Origin: Gammaproteobacteria bacterium
GTDB taxonomy: Bacteria; Pseudomonadota; Gammaproteobacteria; SZUA-140
Direction of reading: 5' to 3'
DNA: 35,087 nucleotides
Assembly: GCA_026982565.1 (NCBI GenBank)
Contig: JALSGV010000004.1
Coordinates: forward strand, 1 to 35,087
Positions 1 through 8,041 of the stretch are shown piece after piece (the stretch's first letter is position 1; each line of letters begins with the position of its first letter). The position numbers were made by a program, and so were the translations under genes. Under the pieces are notes generated by a model. That model saw only the letters and a program-made list of their open reading frames with translations. It was not told the DNA's origin and searched no databases.

Positions 1-1185
1 GGGGCTGGCGGGATTGCTGCGCGCGACGGGGTTGACCACGTCGTTGGCGCCGATTACCAGCGAGACATCCGTGTTGGCGAACTCGGCGTTGATCTCCTCC
101 AGGTCGTAGAGATGATCATAGGAAACACCGGCCTCGGCCAGCAGCACATTCATGTGTCCCGGCATGCGCCCGGCCACGGGATGGATGGCGAACTTGACCT
201 CTACGCCCTTGGCCTCCAGCAGGTCCGTCAATTCGCGGATCTTGTGCTGGGCCTGGGCCACCGCCATGCCGTAGCCCGTCACGATGATCACCTTCTGGGC
301 ATAACGCATCATGATGGCGGCGTCCTCGGCCTCGATAGTCTTCAGGCTGCCGGCCATCTCGCCCTGCGCCTCGGTCTGCACCTTGCCAAAACCGCCGAAC
401 AGGACATTGGCCAGGGAACGGTTCATGGCCTTGGCCATCAACTGGGTCAGCAGGGTGCCCGCCGCGCCGACCACGGTGCCCGCCACGATCATGGCCGCAT
501 TGCCGATGGCGAAACCCTCGAAGGCCACGGCCATGCCCGTCAGGGCGTTGTACAGGGAGATCACCACCGGCATGTCGGCGCCGCCGATGGGCAGGGTCAT
601 GAGGATGCCGAAGGCGAGGGCCACGAGGAAGAACAGCAGGATCAGTGCGGTGTTCCCGTCGCCATAGAGCAGGGCGGCGCCAAACAGCAGGGCCACCACG
701 AGCACCACCAGATTCAATGGTTTTTGCGCCGGAAAGGTGATGGGCCGCCCGCTGATGAGCCCTTGCAGCTTGCCATAGGCGACCATGCTGCCACTGAAGG
801 CGACGGCGCCGATGAGCCCGCCGCTCACACTGAGGGCAATCATGCCCATGCCCGCCATCTCGGCGCGCAGCAGCTCCACGGCGGCAATGGCGGCGGCCGC
901 GCCGCCGCCCATGCCGTTATAGATGGCCACCATCTGGGGCATGTTGGTCATCTGCACCCGGCGGCCGCTGACCCATGCCAGCACCACGCCGATGAAAATA
1001 GCGGTGAGAATCAAACCGATGTTGTGCATATCCGGCCACAGCATGGTGACCACCACGGCCAGCCCCATGGCGACGCCCGCCCAGGTGATGCCGCTGCGCG
1101 CCGTGGCCGGCGAGCTCATGCGCTTGAGCCCGAGGATGAACAACAGGATGGTAATGAAATAGACGGCCTGAATCAGATGTTCCAC
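1..1185 (-). CDS. pntB: NAD(P) transhydrogenase subunit beta (PntB), C-terminus cut by window edge
   Basis: This is the membrane and NADP(H)-binding subunit of the proton-translocating nicotinamide nucleotide transhydrogenase, which couples proton re-entry to hydride transfer from NADH to NADP+. The reverse strand is open from a GTG codon at 1185 to the window edge, 395 codons. The N-terminus contains hydrophobic segments and the family stretch MTNMPQMVAIYNGMGG. The last visible residues, VIGANDVVNPVARSNPASP, match the domain III NADP-binding loop region (GAND motif). Relative to the usual length of about 460 residues, roughly 65-70 C-terminal residues lie outside the window. The GTG start is chosen because it lies two bases after the pntAB stop codon and gives the expected N-terminus (VEHLIQAVYFITILLFILGL). 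It is the third gene of a pntAA-pntAB-pntB operon. Truncation is due only to the window. Confidence 0.95.
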   Translation of the reverse strand, partial: MEHLIQAVYFITILLFILGLKRMSSPATARSGITWAGVAMGLAVVVTMLWPDMHNIGLILTAIFIGVVLAWVSGRRVQMTNMPQMVAIYNGMGGGAAAAIAAVELLRAEMAGMGMIALSVSGGLIGAVAFSGSMVAYGKLQGLISGRPITFPAQKPLNLVVLVVALLFGAALLYGDGNTALILLFFLVALAFGILMTLPIGGADMPVVISLYNALTGMAVAFEGFAIGNAAMIVAGTVVGAAGTLLTQLMAKAMNRSLANVLFGGFGKVQTEAQGEMAGSLKTIEAEDAAIMMRYAQKVIIVTGYGMAVAQAQHKIRELTDLLEAKGVEVKFAIHPVAGRMPGHMNVLLAEAGVSYDHLYDLEEINAEFANTDVSLVIGANDVVNPVARSNPASP

Positions 1186-1187
1186 GG

Positions 1188-1484
1188 TCAGGCTCCCTTG
1201 TCTTTCTTGTTCTCGAACATCTCCAGCATGCGCTCGGTCACCACATAGCCGCCCGCGGCATTCATGGCCCCCAGCAGAACGCCGATGAAGCCCAGCACCT
1301 GTTCGAGCACGGTGTCGGCATGCCCCAGGGCCACCATGGCGCCCACCAGCACGATACCGTGGATAAAATTGGAGCCCGACATCAGCGGGGTGTGCAGTAC
1401 GACGGGCACCCGGCTGATGACTTCATAGCCGGTGAAACCGGCCAACAGAAAAATAAACAACGCCGCCCAAATACCTTCAATCAT
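1188..1484 (-). CDS. pntAB: NAD(P) transhydrogenase alpha subunit part 2, membrane portion (PntAB)
   Basis: This 98-residue protein is the membrane part (domain IIa) of the transhydrogenase alpha chain. It is encoded separately from the soluble NAD-binding part, as in Rhodospirillum rubrum rather than as the fused E. coli PntA. It shows about three to four hydrophobic segments, including IWAALFIFLLAGFTGYEVI near the N-terminus, then IHGIVLVGAMVALG and VLGFIGVLLGAMNAAGGYVV, the last typical of this family. The C-terminus is charged (MLEMFENKKDKGA) and cytoplasmic. The ATG overlaps the pntAA stop by four bases (ATGA), indicating translational coupling, and a GAGG motif lies about seven bases upstream inside pntAA. 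pntB follows after two bases. Identification rests on sequence, size and operon position. Confidence 0.93.
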   Translation of the reverse strand: MIEGIWAALFIFLLAGFTGYEVISRVPVVLHTPLMSGSNFIHGIVLVGAMVALGHADTVLEQVLGFIGVLLGAMNAAGGYVVTERMLEMFENKKDKGA

Positions 1485-2623
1485 GATTGACCTCGCTCCA
1501 GCAGTTCACGAACGCCCGGGTTCCTGATTTCACCTTCATGCGTGACCACGCTGCCGGCCAGGATCTCATCGTCCCAGTCGAAAACCAGCCCGCCTTCTTC
1601 CTTCCCCATCACGCCGATAAAGTTATAGACATTACGGGAGTACATATCGCTGGCGTGCACGGCCAGGCTGCTGGGCAGATTCAGAGGCCCGTAGATCCTC
1701 ACACCCTGGTGATCCACGTGCCGGCCCGGCGCCGTCAGTTCGCAGTTGCCGCCCGACTCCGCCGCCAGATCGACGATGACGGCGCCGGCCTTCATGTCTT
1801 CCACCATGGCCGTGGAAATGAGGCGCGGCGCGTCCCGTCCCGGTATCTGGGCCGTGGTCACCACCACGTCCGCTTCGCCCACGCTGCGCCACAGCATGGC
1901 CTGCTCGCGCTGCTTTTCCTCGTCGGTCAATTCACGGGCATAGCCGCCTTCCGACTCGGCGTCCAGCTCCACCTGAAGAAATTTCGCCCCCAGGGATTCC
2001 ACCTGCTCGCGCGTGGCGTGGCGCACGTCATAGGCCTCCACCATGGCTCCCAGGCGGCGCGCCGTGGCGATGGCCTGCAAGCCGGCCACTCCCGCGCCGA
2101 GAATCAACACCCTGGCGGGCCGGACGGTGCCCGCGGCCGTGGTGAGCATGGGGAAAAAACGCGGGCACAGCTCCGCCGCGATCAACATCCCCTTGTAGCC
2201 GGCCACCGTGGCCTGGGAGGACAAGACATCCATGGCCTGGGCGCGGGTGATGCGGGGGATCAGCTCCATGGCGAAGACCGTGACCTTGTGATCGCGCAGG
2301 CGCGCAACGAGTTCGGGATGCCGGTGGCTCTGCAGCACCGTGACCAGGACACTGCCGGGCTTGCACATGGCCGCCTCGTCAGGGCTGGGGGGCTGCACCT
2401 TGCACACCAGGTCGGCTTGATCATAGAGCGGGCGCCTGTCCTTAAGAAGGGAGGCCCCTGCCTCTACATAGGCCTCGTCTGTATAGCAAGCGCCAATACC
2501 GGCCCCCGCCTCCACCAGGACCTCGAAACCCTGCCTGGTCAGCCGCGCGACTGTCTCTGGCACCAAAGCCACGCGCAGTTCACCTTCTCTGCTCTCTTTT
2601 GGCACTGCCACCGTTATCGTCAT
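1481..2623 (-). CDS. pntAA: NAD(P) transhydrogenase alpha subunit part 1, NAD-binding (PntAA)
   Basis: This 380-residue soluble subunit (domain I) binds NAD(H) for hydride transfer to NADP+ on PntB. The N-terminus MTITVAVPKESREGE is the typical alanine dehydrogenase/PNT N-terminal domain opening. Around residues 125-135 is ITRAQAMDVLSSQ, the conserved region following the catalytic loop. A Rossmann motif GAGVAGLQAIATARRLGA follows near residues 176-193, ending in an acidic residue (EAYD) as expected for NAD. Further family signatures are AAESGGNCELT and IYGPLNLPSSLAVHAS. Length matches separately encoded PntAA proteins. It is the first gene of the pnt operon; a purine-rich GGGGAG motif lies a little far upstream of the ATG. 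A candidate promoter and a truncated miniature repeat element lie upstream. The operon would supply NADPH from the proton motive force. Confidence 0.95.
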   Translation of the reverse strand: MTITVAVPKESREGELRVALVPETVARLTRQGFEVLVEAGAGIGACYTDEAYVEAGASLLKDRRPLYDQADLVCKVQPPSPDEAAMCKPGSVLVTVLQSHRHPELVARLRDHKVTVFAMELIPRITRAQAMDVLSSQATVAGYKGMLIAAELCPRFFPMLTTAAGTVRPARVLILGAGVAGLQAIATARRLGAMVEAYDVRHATREQVESLGAKFLQVELDAESEGGYARELTDEEKQREQAMLWRSVGEADVVVTTAQIPGRDAPRLISTAMVEDMKAGAVIVDLAAESGGNCELTAPGRHVDHQGVRIYGPLNLPSSLAVHASDMYSRNVYNFIGVMGKEEGGLVFDWDDEILAGSVVTHEGEIRNPGVRELLERGQS

Positions 2624-2682
2624 CTCTGCTTCAACTCCCCTTCCTCTCGTATCCAGGCCATGTTGGAGACATAAAACGGGTA

Positions 2683-2712
2683 ATTCTACGCTTAATCACA
2701 CAATGACGGCAA
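2683..2712 (-). promoter_or_regulatory. Candidate sigma-70-type promoter of the pnt operon
   Basis: Read on the reverse strand there is TTGCCG (2712-2707), an 18-base spacer and TAGAAT (2688-2683), about 60 bases before the pntAA start codon. The -35 matches consensus in four of six positions and the -10 in five of six. Placement between the miniature element and pntAA fits, but this is pattern matching only. Confidence 0.35.
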
Positions 2713-2746
2713 TAAGCATCGGGAATCGGCGTGGGAATCCAAGTAT

Positions 2747-2880
2747 ACTTGAGAGCACCGAGATCTCTGCAACTACTCGATTCTCAATAAAATACAGCGC
2801 TGCATCATGGTCATTCCCGCGAAGGCGGGAATCCAGGAATATCAATGACCTGGATCCCGGCTTTCGCCGGGATGACGGAT
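2747..2880. mobile_element. Truncated miniature inverted-repeat element, copy 1
   Basis: The segment begins with ACTTGAGAGCACCGAGAT and continues nearly collinear with the complete copy at 15036-15187, through ACAGCGCTGCAT and into the central hairpin TCATTCCCGCGAAGGCGGGAATCC and its partner CCCGGCTTTCGCCGGGATGAC. The left terminal inverted repeat is present. The right one (GGTACTCTCAAGT in copy 2) is not found after 2880, so this copy appears truncated or decayed. It has no coding capacity and lies between pntAA and the TPR/glycosyltransferase gene, with its left end facing pntAA. Confidence 0.75.
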
Positions 2881-3066
2881 TGATCAGAGCTTCCATAATA
2901 TCTGAATCCATGGCGCCACCCCAGGGGCACCATAATGATATAATCCTGATTCCGTGGGTTCAGGATAATTTTCAACCAGATCCGAACATGCCTTGAAAAA
3001 CCTGGAGATTCTGTCATTTCCCTCAAGCCCGGCACTCGAGACAAGCATTTCAGGCGCCTGCAGCAG

Positions 3067-4635
3067 TTGCTGCGGACGGGCAGGAAGCGCGAAGCGGACG
3101 AACTGCATGCAAAACTGCGCCGGGCGTGCAAGAACGATGACGGGGCCTTGTTCAATCTGGGATTGATGCTCGCGCAGGCGGGGCAATTCGGAAACGCGGC
3201 ATCCTGCTTCCGGCAGGTCCTGAAACTGGCGCCCAGGGACGCGGAAGCCTGTTTCAACCTGGGGAAGGCCTACGCCATGCAAAATCTCGCCGAAAAGGCA
3301 GAGGCGTGTTACAGAAACGCCCTGCGGATCAAGCCGGATTTTGCGGAGGCCTGCCAAAACCTCTGCAATATCCTCTACCAGGGTAACCGCCTCCAGGAAG
3401 CCGAGGAGTATGCGCGGCGCCTGCTTGCCCTCAGGCCTGACGATGCCGGCGCCCATAACAACCTGGGCCTCATTCTGGCTTCTCGCGGAAAAACAGAAGA
3501 TGCCCGGCGCATACACAACCAGGCATTGCACCTCAATCCCGGCCAGGCGGAAACCTATAATCACCTGGGCAGAATAAGCTATGACGCCGGCGATCTGGAC
3601 CATGCCTCTGAAATATTCCATAAGGCGCTGCAACTGAAACCGGATTTTGACCAGGCCCATTGGAACCTGGCCACCATCCAACTACTGACGGGCGATTTCA
3701 AACATTGCTGGCCGGGTTATGAACGCCGCATCAGTCCCTTGAAATCCGAGACGGACGCCCTGCCTTACCGGCCATGGGACGGGACGCCCCTGGCTGGCCG
3801 CTCCCTCCTGATAAGCGCCGAACAGGGCATCGGAGATCAAATCATGTTCGCCTCGTGCCTGCCGGAGCTGGGGGCCCAGCGTGGAAGAATCATCCTTGAG
3901 TGCGATGCGCGGCTGAAACCGTTGTTCTCGCGCGCCTTTCCCGGCATATCCGTCATCGGGAGAAAAGAGCGCAGGGAAGCCCGTCTGGCGCATTTGACGC
4001 GGATACCGGTGGATTTTCACCTTCCCATCGGCAGCCTGCCGAAACACCTGCGCCGGGATTTGTCCTGTTTTCCCGCTGACTCCGCCTATCTCATCCCGGA
4101 CCAGCACGCGTTTGCGCAATGGAAAAAACGCCTCACGGCCCTGGGCGGCGGCCTCAAGGTGGGGATTTCATGGAAGGGCGGCACGGCCGAAACGGCCCTC
4201 AAACGGTCCACGACCCTGGCGCAATGGCAGGATATTTTTTCCATTCCCGGGCTGGCATTGATCAATCTGCAATATGGGGATTTCAGGGATGAACTGCGGG
4301 ACGCAGAACGGAACCTGGGCATTACCATACATGACTGGAAGGAAGTGGACCCACTCAAGGATCTCGATCATTTCGCCGCGCTGATTGCCGCGCTGGACCT
4401 GGTGATTTCCGTGGACAACTCCACCGTCCACCTGGCGGGCGCACTGGGCAGGCCCGTCTGGACCCTGTTGCCCTTCATGCCCGACTGGCGCTGGATGCTG
4501 GAACGGGAAGACAGCCCCTGGTATCCCACCATGCGTCTGTTCCGCCAGCGCAGTCCCGGCCAATGGCAACCTGTATTCGAGCGCGTCGCGCACGAACTCA
4601 AATCGGTCATCGCGAGCAACGATTGCCCGCGCTGA
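3067..4635 (+). CDS. TPR protein with GT9-like glycosyltransferase C-terminal domain
   Basis: This is a 522-residue protein from the first canonical start (TTG). Residues about 25-215 are tandem tetratricopeptide repeats (for example ALFNLGLMLAQAGQFGNAAS, ACFNLGKAYAMQNLAEKAEA, AHNNLGLILASRGKTEDARR). The remainder resembles the ADP-heptose/GT9-type domain often fused to such repeats: WDGTPLAGRSLLISAEQGIGDQ, then VGISWKGG, and LDLVISVDNSTVHLAGALG, which ends in the conserved acceptor-site-like region of this fold. The family is thought to glycosylate proteins or polysaccharides; the substrate here is unknown. The start is uncertain: the frame is open back to 2950 without ATG, GTG or TTG, yet residues encoded from about 3016 (ISLKPGTRDKHFRRLQQLL) look like protein. 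A GGAG motif at 3004-3007 sits eight bases before an in-frame ATT at 3016. It converges on the J-like gene 24 bases downstream. Confidence 0.85.
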   Translation: MLRTGRKREADELHAKLRRACKNDDGALFNLGLMLAQAGQFGNAASCFRQVLKLAPRDAEACFNLGKAYAMQNLAEKAEACYRNALRIKPDFAEACQNLCNILYQGNRLQEAEEYARRLLALRPDDAGAHNNLGLILASRGKTEDARRIHNQALHLNPGQAETYNHLGRISYDAGDLDHASEIFHKALQLKPDFDQAHWNLATIQLLTGDFKHCWPGYERRISPLKSETDALPYRPWDGTPLAGRSLLISAEQGIGDQIMFASCLPELGAQRGRIILECDARLKPLFSRAFPGISVIGRKERREARLAHLTRIPVDFHLPIGSLPKHLRRDLSCFPADSAYLIPDQHAFAQWKKRLTALGGGLKVGISWKGGTAETALKRSTTLAQWQDIFSIPGLALINLQYGDFRDELRDAERNLGITIHDWKEVDPLKDLDHFAALIAALDLVISVDNSTVHLAGALGRPVWTLLPFMPDWRWMLEREDSPWYPTMRLFRQRSPGQWQPVFERVAHELKSVIASNDCPR

Positions 4636-4659
4636 CGGGCAACCGTGGCGAGGCATTAT

Positions 4660-5946
4660 TCACCGCGGATCAAAAAACGCATCCAGCGGATTGAAGTAAC
4701 GGCGCTCTTCATAGCGCCTTTCGAGATGTGGCTTGAGGGCTTTGAGCGATTTGATGCTCCGCGCCAGTGAAGCCGCCTCTGAGGCCGCCTTTTCCACTTC
4801 CTGGATGTGCCGCCTGAACGCCTGATCGGTCCTTGCAGGACTGGGGAAATAGAATCTCTCGTACGCCAGGCGGTGGAGCGGGGACTCAAAGCTATACGCC
4901 TCCTGTTCAGACCGCAATTCTTCCACCTGCCGTTTCAGCACCTCCAGCAATTGCCTTTCATCCGCCCTTGGCAACGTCCCGTCTTCACCGGCATATTCCT
5001 GGTACATCTGTACCATCACCATGACATCGCCCTGTTTCCGCGCATCGAGCAACTGGCTCATGAGGGCGTGCTTTTTCTTGCGGATGTCCGGGTCATGCTC
5101 ACGATCCGGATGAAGCTGCGCCGCCGTGCTGCGAAACAGGCGCTTGAAAACATCGTTGCTGATGGCCGGCGCGGCGTTGCTATCCTCCACGGAGGGATCT
5201 CCCCAATCGAATAGGTCAAAATCGAAATCAGGGCCATCATCCTCCCCGTCCACGCCATCGGGCTCTCCCAACATCCCCGCCAGTAACTCTTCGCGAGCGG
5301 CGTTGCGCGCCTCCTGATATTCATCGTATTGGCGCTGTAATTCTTCCTCCAGTTCGTCCGGAAAAAAATCATCCATTTTCTCACGCCGGGGTTCCGGCCT
5401 GGGCGGCTCGGGGCCAAGGGTCCGGTCCAGGATTCTTTCGACCTCGCGCCGGATTTCATTCCGGAATATCTCGTCTTCCTCTTCAAGCAGCCTCTCTTCC
5501 TGTTCAAGATGCGCCTGCAACTGCTCATGCAGTGGCGTCGCGGCCGTCTCATCCAGCTCTATGCCGAGACGGAAGGCATCATAGCGGGAAATTTCTTCTA
5601 TAACGCCATCGTCAAGGTGGCCGGCGCCCCGCACCAATTCCAGTATCTCCCGAATCCAGTCGTCCAGCGTCTGCCGCTGCCACTGGGCCAGCGACTTCCG
5701 TTGCCCCAATGCCAGCAGACGCAGCAGCAAGGGAATATGCTTCTGGGCCGCTTTTTCTTCGGCGGCTCCGATATCGGTGCTGATGCGCCGCATGATGTCA
5801 TCCAGACGCTCACGAAAACGGGCATTCTTCTTTTTCAGTTTTTCCGCTGCCGTCCAGAGCTTCTGAAACTCAGATTGTTTTTTTCCTGATCTTTTCCTGG
5901 TTGCCAGGTGCGCCACTGCCTCCCCCTTGCCTTCATCCGATCCCAT
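4660..5946 (-). CDS. J-domain-like protein with acidic and coiled-coil regions
   Basis: This 428-residue soluble protein is rich in charged residues. The N-terminal half is mostly predicted helix or coiled coil (KLWTAAEKLKKKNARFRERLDD; HEQLQAHLEQEERLLEEEDE). A strongly acidic linker lies near residues 225-250 (DGVDGEDDGPDFDFDLFDWGD). Residues about 262-305 resemble a partial J domain, with VFKRLFRSTAAQLHPDREHDP carrying an HPD tripeptide at 279-281 in the usual place after helix II. The C-terminus is again helical and ends in NPLDAFFDPR. By analogy with J domains it may stimulate an Hsp70, but the J domain is internal and divergent, and no dnaK lies nearby. No signal peptide is seen, so it is probably cytoplasmic. 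It is transcribed alone; the next minus-strand gene upstream is separated by 118 bases. Confidence 0.75.
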   Translation of the reverse strand: MGSDEGKGEAVAHLATRKRSGKKQSEFQKLWTAAEKLKKKNARFRERLDDIMRRISTDIGAAEEKAAQKHIPLLLRLLALGQRKSLAQWQRQTLDDWIREILELVRGAGHLDDGVIEEISRYDAFRLGIELDETAATPLHEQLQAHLEQEERLLEEEDEIFRNEIRREVERILDRTLGPEPPRPEPRREKMDDFFPDELEEELQRQYDEYQEARNAAREELLAGMLGEPDGVDGEDDGPDFDFDLFDWGDPSVEDSNAAPAISNDVFKRLFRSTAAQLHPDREHDPDIRKKKHALMSQLLDARKQGDVMVMVQMYQEYAGEDGTLPRADERQLLEVLKRQVEELRSEQEAYSFESPLHRLAYERFYFPSPARTDQAFRRHIQEVEKAASEAASLARSIKSLKALKPHLERRYEERRYFNPLDAFFDPR

Positions 5947-6064
5947 GAGTCCATGGTGAAAATCTATTCACGCACTGATGCTTGCCACGATTGTGGCATA
6001 AATTCACGGCCCTGGAAATCACTCCAGTTGAGCATCAGGATGAAAAACAGAGGGGGAAAAGCCC

Positions 6065-7012
6065 TTACACTGGAAAAAAATCAATAGGATAGGTAACAGT
6101 GGTCTCCGCAACTTCTGCGGCGCCGAAGTCGAACATCCTGATGCGCGCCTTCAGTTTGCGCTCCAGTTTCGGCGCCTCCAGGTCGCTGGATACGATCTCG
6201 ATGGCCGAGACCTCGCCGGAAGGCAATATGGTGAGTCTCAGCACCACCTTGCCCTTGAGGGTGGAGTCCTTGCGCAGGGCGCGGTTGTACAGGGAATAGA
6301 GCTTGCCCTTGTTGCGGTCGAACACCAGTTGAATGGATTCGTCGCTGCGCAGGGGAAGGCCACCGGCACTCTTGCGCGAAGGCTGGCGCTGCAGGTCGCC
6401 GGCAATGGCCTGCTTGACCTGGGTAGTCTCGCGCCCGGCCAGTTGCGTGGTTCCCGTGTCGCGACTCAAGTGCGCCGTCTTGATGCCCTTGCTGCCGTGG
6501 GCATAGCTGGAGGTGAGAATGGCGCGTTCCGTCTTGGCCTGGCGCCCGGCGCCCGCCACCGTCTGGGCCTTCTTGATGCTGGCCACGGCGGCGTTTTCTT
6601 TCAGAGAACTGATTTCGCTGCTGAAGGCCAGCAGGCCCGAGCGGGATGCCTTCTTCCGTGCGGCTGCCCTTTTCTCTGTGACGGGCTTGGGCTTGGAATT
6701 TACGACCTTGGGCTGCTTTTCCGGCTTGGTTTCTTTCTTGACCTTGGGCTCGGGCTTTTTCTCGATCTGCCTAGGGGGAGGCGGCGGGGGCGGAGGCGGC
6801 GCCTTGCGTTCCAGGATCAACTTGGCATAGCGGGGCGGCACCTCCATCTCCAGGGGTTTTTCCTGCTCGAAAACGGGCAGGTAGGGGACCACGATGGCCA
6901 GAATGAGGATGATGGCCGAGACGGTTACCAGGGTGCGCTGGAAACGGTCCGCGTCTTCCTTGGAAGCGGTCCACGGCAGATCGGGTGAGTGATAACAGAT
7001 TGCCGTGCTCAT
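6065..7012 (-). CDS. TonB-like energy-transducing protein with AgmX/PglI-type C-terminal domain
   Basis: This 315-residue protein is taken from the ATG at 7012, which overlaps the upstream ExbD stop by four bases. A longer reading exists but lies inside exbD. One transmembrane helix (about residues 27-46, VTVSAIILILAIVVPYLPVF) follows a short cytoplasmic N-terminus. A proline stretch (nine prolines) and a Lys/Pro/Glu-rich segment follow, as in TonB proteins that span the periplasm. The C-terminal about 95 residues (from GGLPLRSDESIQLVFDRNKG to YPIDFFPV) resemble the TonB-like AgmX/PglI C-terminal domain, including GKVVLRLTILPSGEVSAIEIVSSDL. It probably transmits force from the ExbB/ExbD motor to an outer-membrane partner. 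It is the last gene of the nine-gene operon. Confidence 0.85.
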   Translation of the reverse strand: MSTAICYHSPDLPWTASKEDADRFQRTLVTVSAIILILAIVVPYLPVFEQEKPLEMEVPPRYAKLILERKAPPPPPPPPPRQIEKKPEPKVKKETKPEKQPKVVNSKPKPVTEKRAAARKKASRSGLLAFSSEISSLKENAAVASIKKAQTVAGAGRQAKTERAILTSSYAHGSKGIKTAHLSRDTGTTQLAGRETTQVKQAIAGDLQRQPSRKSAGGLPLRSDESIQLVFDRNKGKLYSLYNRALRKDSTLKGKVVLRLTILPSGEVSAIEIVSSDLEAPKLERKLKARIRMFDFGAAEVAETTVTYPIDFFPV

Positions 7013-7518
7013 GCGCCTTCCACCGGTTTCTGCATCACGGCCAGTGATACCTTGCCGTATTTCGCCAGGGTGCAACTCAACATGACCTTTTTAAGCAATT
7101 GATAGGAGATGCCGCGATCCCCCATGATGGTCACCTCCGGTCCGGCCCCACTGGCGCCCGTTTTGCGCAGCAGGCGCGCCGCCTGCTGCTCCAGCGCCAC
7201 CTGCAGAGACTTCAACGCGGGTCCTTCATCGGCCATGGCCTCCGCCACCGAGGCCACCTTGTGGCCCTGCACCAGGATGTCGCTGCCCGTCACCATCACC
7301 ACCACGGTCTCACGGGCCTTCTCCTCCGCCACGGACTCCGGCAGGGCAATGGCCCTGGTGCTGGGCAACACCTCCACGTGAGAGGAATTGACCAATAAAA
7401 AAAACACCAGAATGGTAAAGATGTCCATGAGGGAAACCAGGTTGAGAGGCACCACACGCCGGTTGCGGCTGTGGTGCTGCTGCATGCGCCGGGCGCGCCG
7501 TGATTTTTCCATACCCAT
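7009..7518 (-). CDS. ExbD/TolR-family biopolymer transport protein (Asp retained)
   Basis: This 169-residue protein has a single N-terminal transmembrane helix (LVSLMDIFTILVFFLLVNSS) followed by a periplasmic domain. The helix carries Asp32, at the position of the protonatable aspartate that drives ExbD, TolR and MotB motors (family knowledge). The basic N-terminus (KSRRARRMQQHHSRNRR) is cytoplasmic. The periplasmic part ends with GISYQLLKKVMLSCTLAKYGKVSLAV, recognisable as the ExbD/TolR fold's last strands. It is the second of two adjacent exbD-like genes, starts six bases after the first, and overlaps the TonB-like gene by four bases. The two ExbD paralogues differ markedly in sequence, suggesting a heterodimer within one ExbB ring; this is inference. 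Confidence 0.9.
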   Translation of the reverse strand: MGMEKSRRARRMQQHHSRNRRVVPLNLVSLMDIFTILVFFLLVNSSHVEVLPSTRAIALPESVAEEKARETVVVMVTGSDILVQGHKVASVAEAMADEGPALKSLQVALEQQAARLLRKTGASGAGPEVTIMGDRGISYQLLKKVMLSCTLAKYGKVSLAVMQKPVEGA

Positions 7519-7524
7519 TTTCCT

Positions 7525-8040
7525 CTATCGCATAGCCTGTTTGATGGCTGGCGGTGCTGGCGCGTCGCCAATGGAGATTTCCGGGAACAGCTCCATCCTG
7601 ACGACCCGGCCCTCCTTCTTCGTCTGCGCGACCCGCACCGTATCCATGAGCTGCACCAGATCGTCATAGGCGATTTCCGGCTCCAGCAACAGGGTGACAT
7701 CCACCTTGTCGGGATGCCTGCCCTTGATATCCCGCATCAGCGCCGAGAGCCCGGCGAAATCATATCCGTCCTTGCTGTTTCCGATCACCCGCACCGCCTT
7801 GCCACGGTCCGCCACCTCGATGGCGTCCTGGCGCATGATCACTTCGAGCTGCAGGGCCTGCGGATCGGGCTCGCTCTGCCCGCCATCGGCGGCGGGCAGG
7901 TTCAGCTCCAGAATGGCGATGCGGGAGAAGACCGCCGTGATGAGCAGAAAGGGCACCAGAATCACCATGAGGTTCATGAAGGCGGTGATATTCATTTCCA
8001 CCGGCTCATGGTGCCGGCGGCGTCGCGAACGGCGATACAT
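7525..8040 (-). CDS. ExbD/TolR-family protein with Asn in place of the channel Asp
   Basis: This 171-residue single-span protein has a strongly basic N-terminus (MYRRSRRRRHH), a membrane helix (MNITAFMNLMVILVPFLLIT) and a periplasmic domain with family strands (VDVTLLLEPEIAYDDLVQLMDTVRVAQ). In the usual ExbD/TolR pattern NxTPxxDxxLVLL the aspartate is in the helix; here the aligned residue is Asn23. It may therefore not carry protons itself and could depend on the second ExbD (7009-7518), which has Asp32. The ATG begins one base after the ExbB stop. The substitution could be a fixed feature of a subfamily rather than a mutation, since the rest of the protein is intact. Confidence 0.88.
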   Translation of the reverse strand: MYRRSRRRRHHEPVEMNITAFMNLMVILVPFLLITAVFSRIAILELNLPAADGGQSEPDPQALQLEVIMRQDAIEVADRGKAVRVIGNSKDGYDFAGLSALMRDIKGRHPDKVDVTLLLEPEIAYDDLVQLMDTVRVAQTKKEGRVVRMELFPEISIGDAPAPPAIKQAMR

Positions 8041-8041
8041 A

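Noticed and set aside
112..1248. Long plus-strand reading of 378 codons over pntB
   Set aside because: It is antisense to pntB, His/Gly/Gln-rich with no family resemblance; the opposite strand encodes a well-conserved protein.
1487..2674. Plus-strand reading of 395 codons over pntAA
   Set aside because: Antisense shadow of pntAA caused by high GC; composition is not protein-like.
4624..4641. TGCCCG/CGGGCA hairpin at the end of the TPR/glycosyltransferase gene as a terminator
   Set aside because: The stem is only six pairs, it includes the stop codon region, and no T-run follows.
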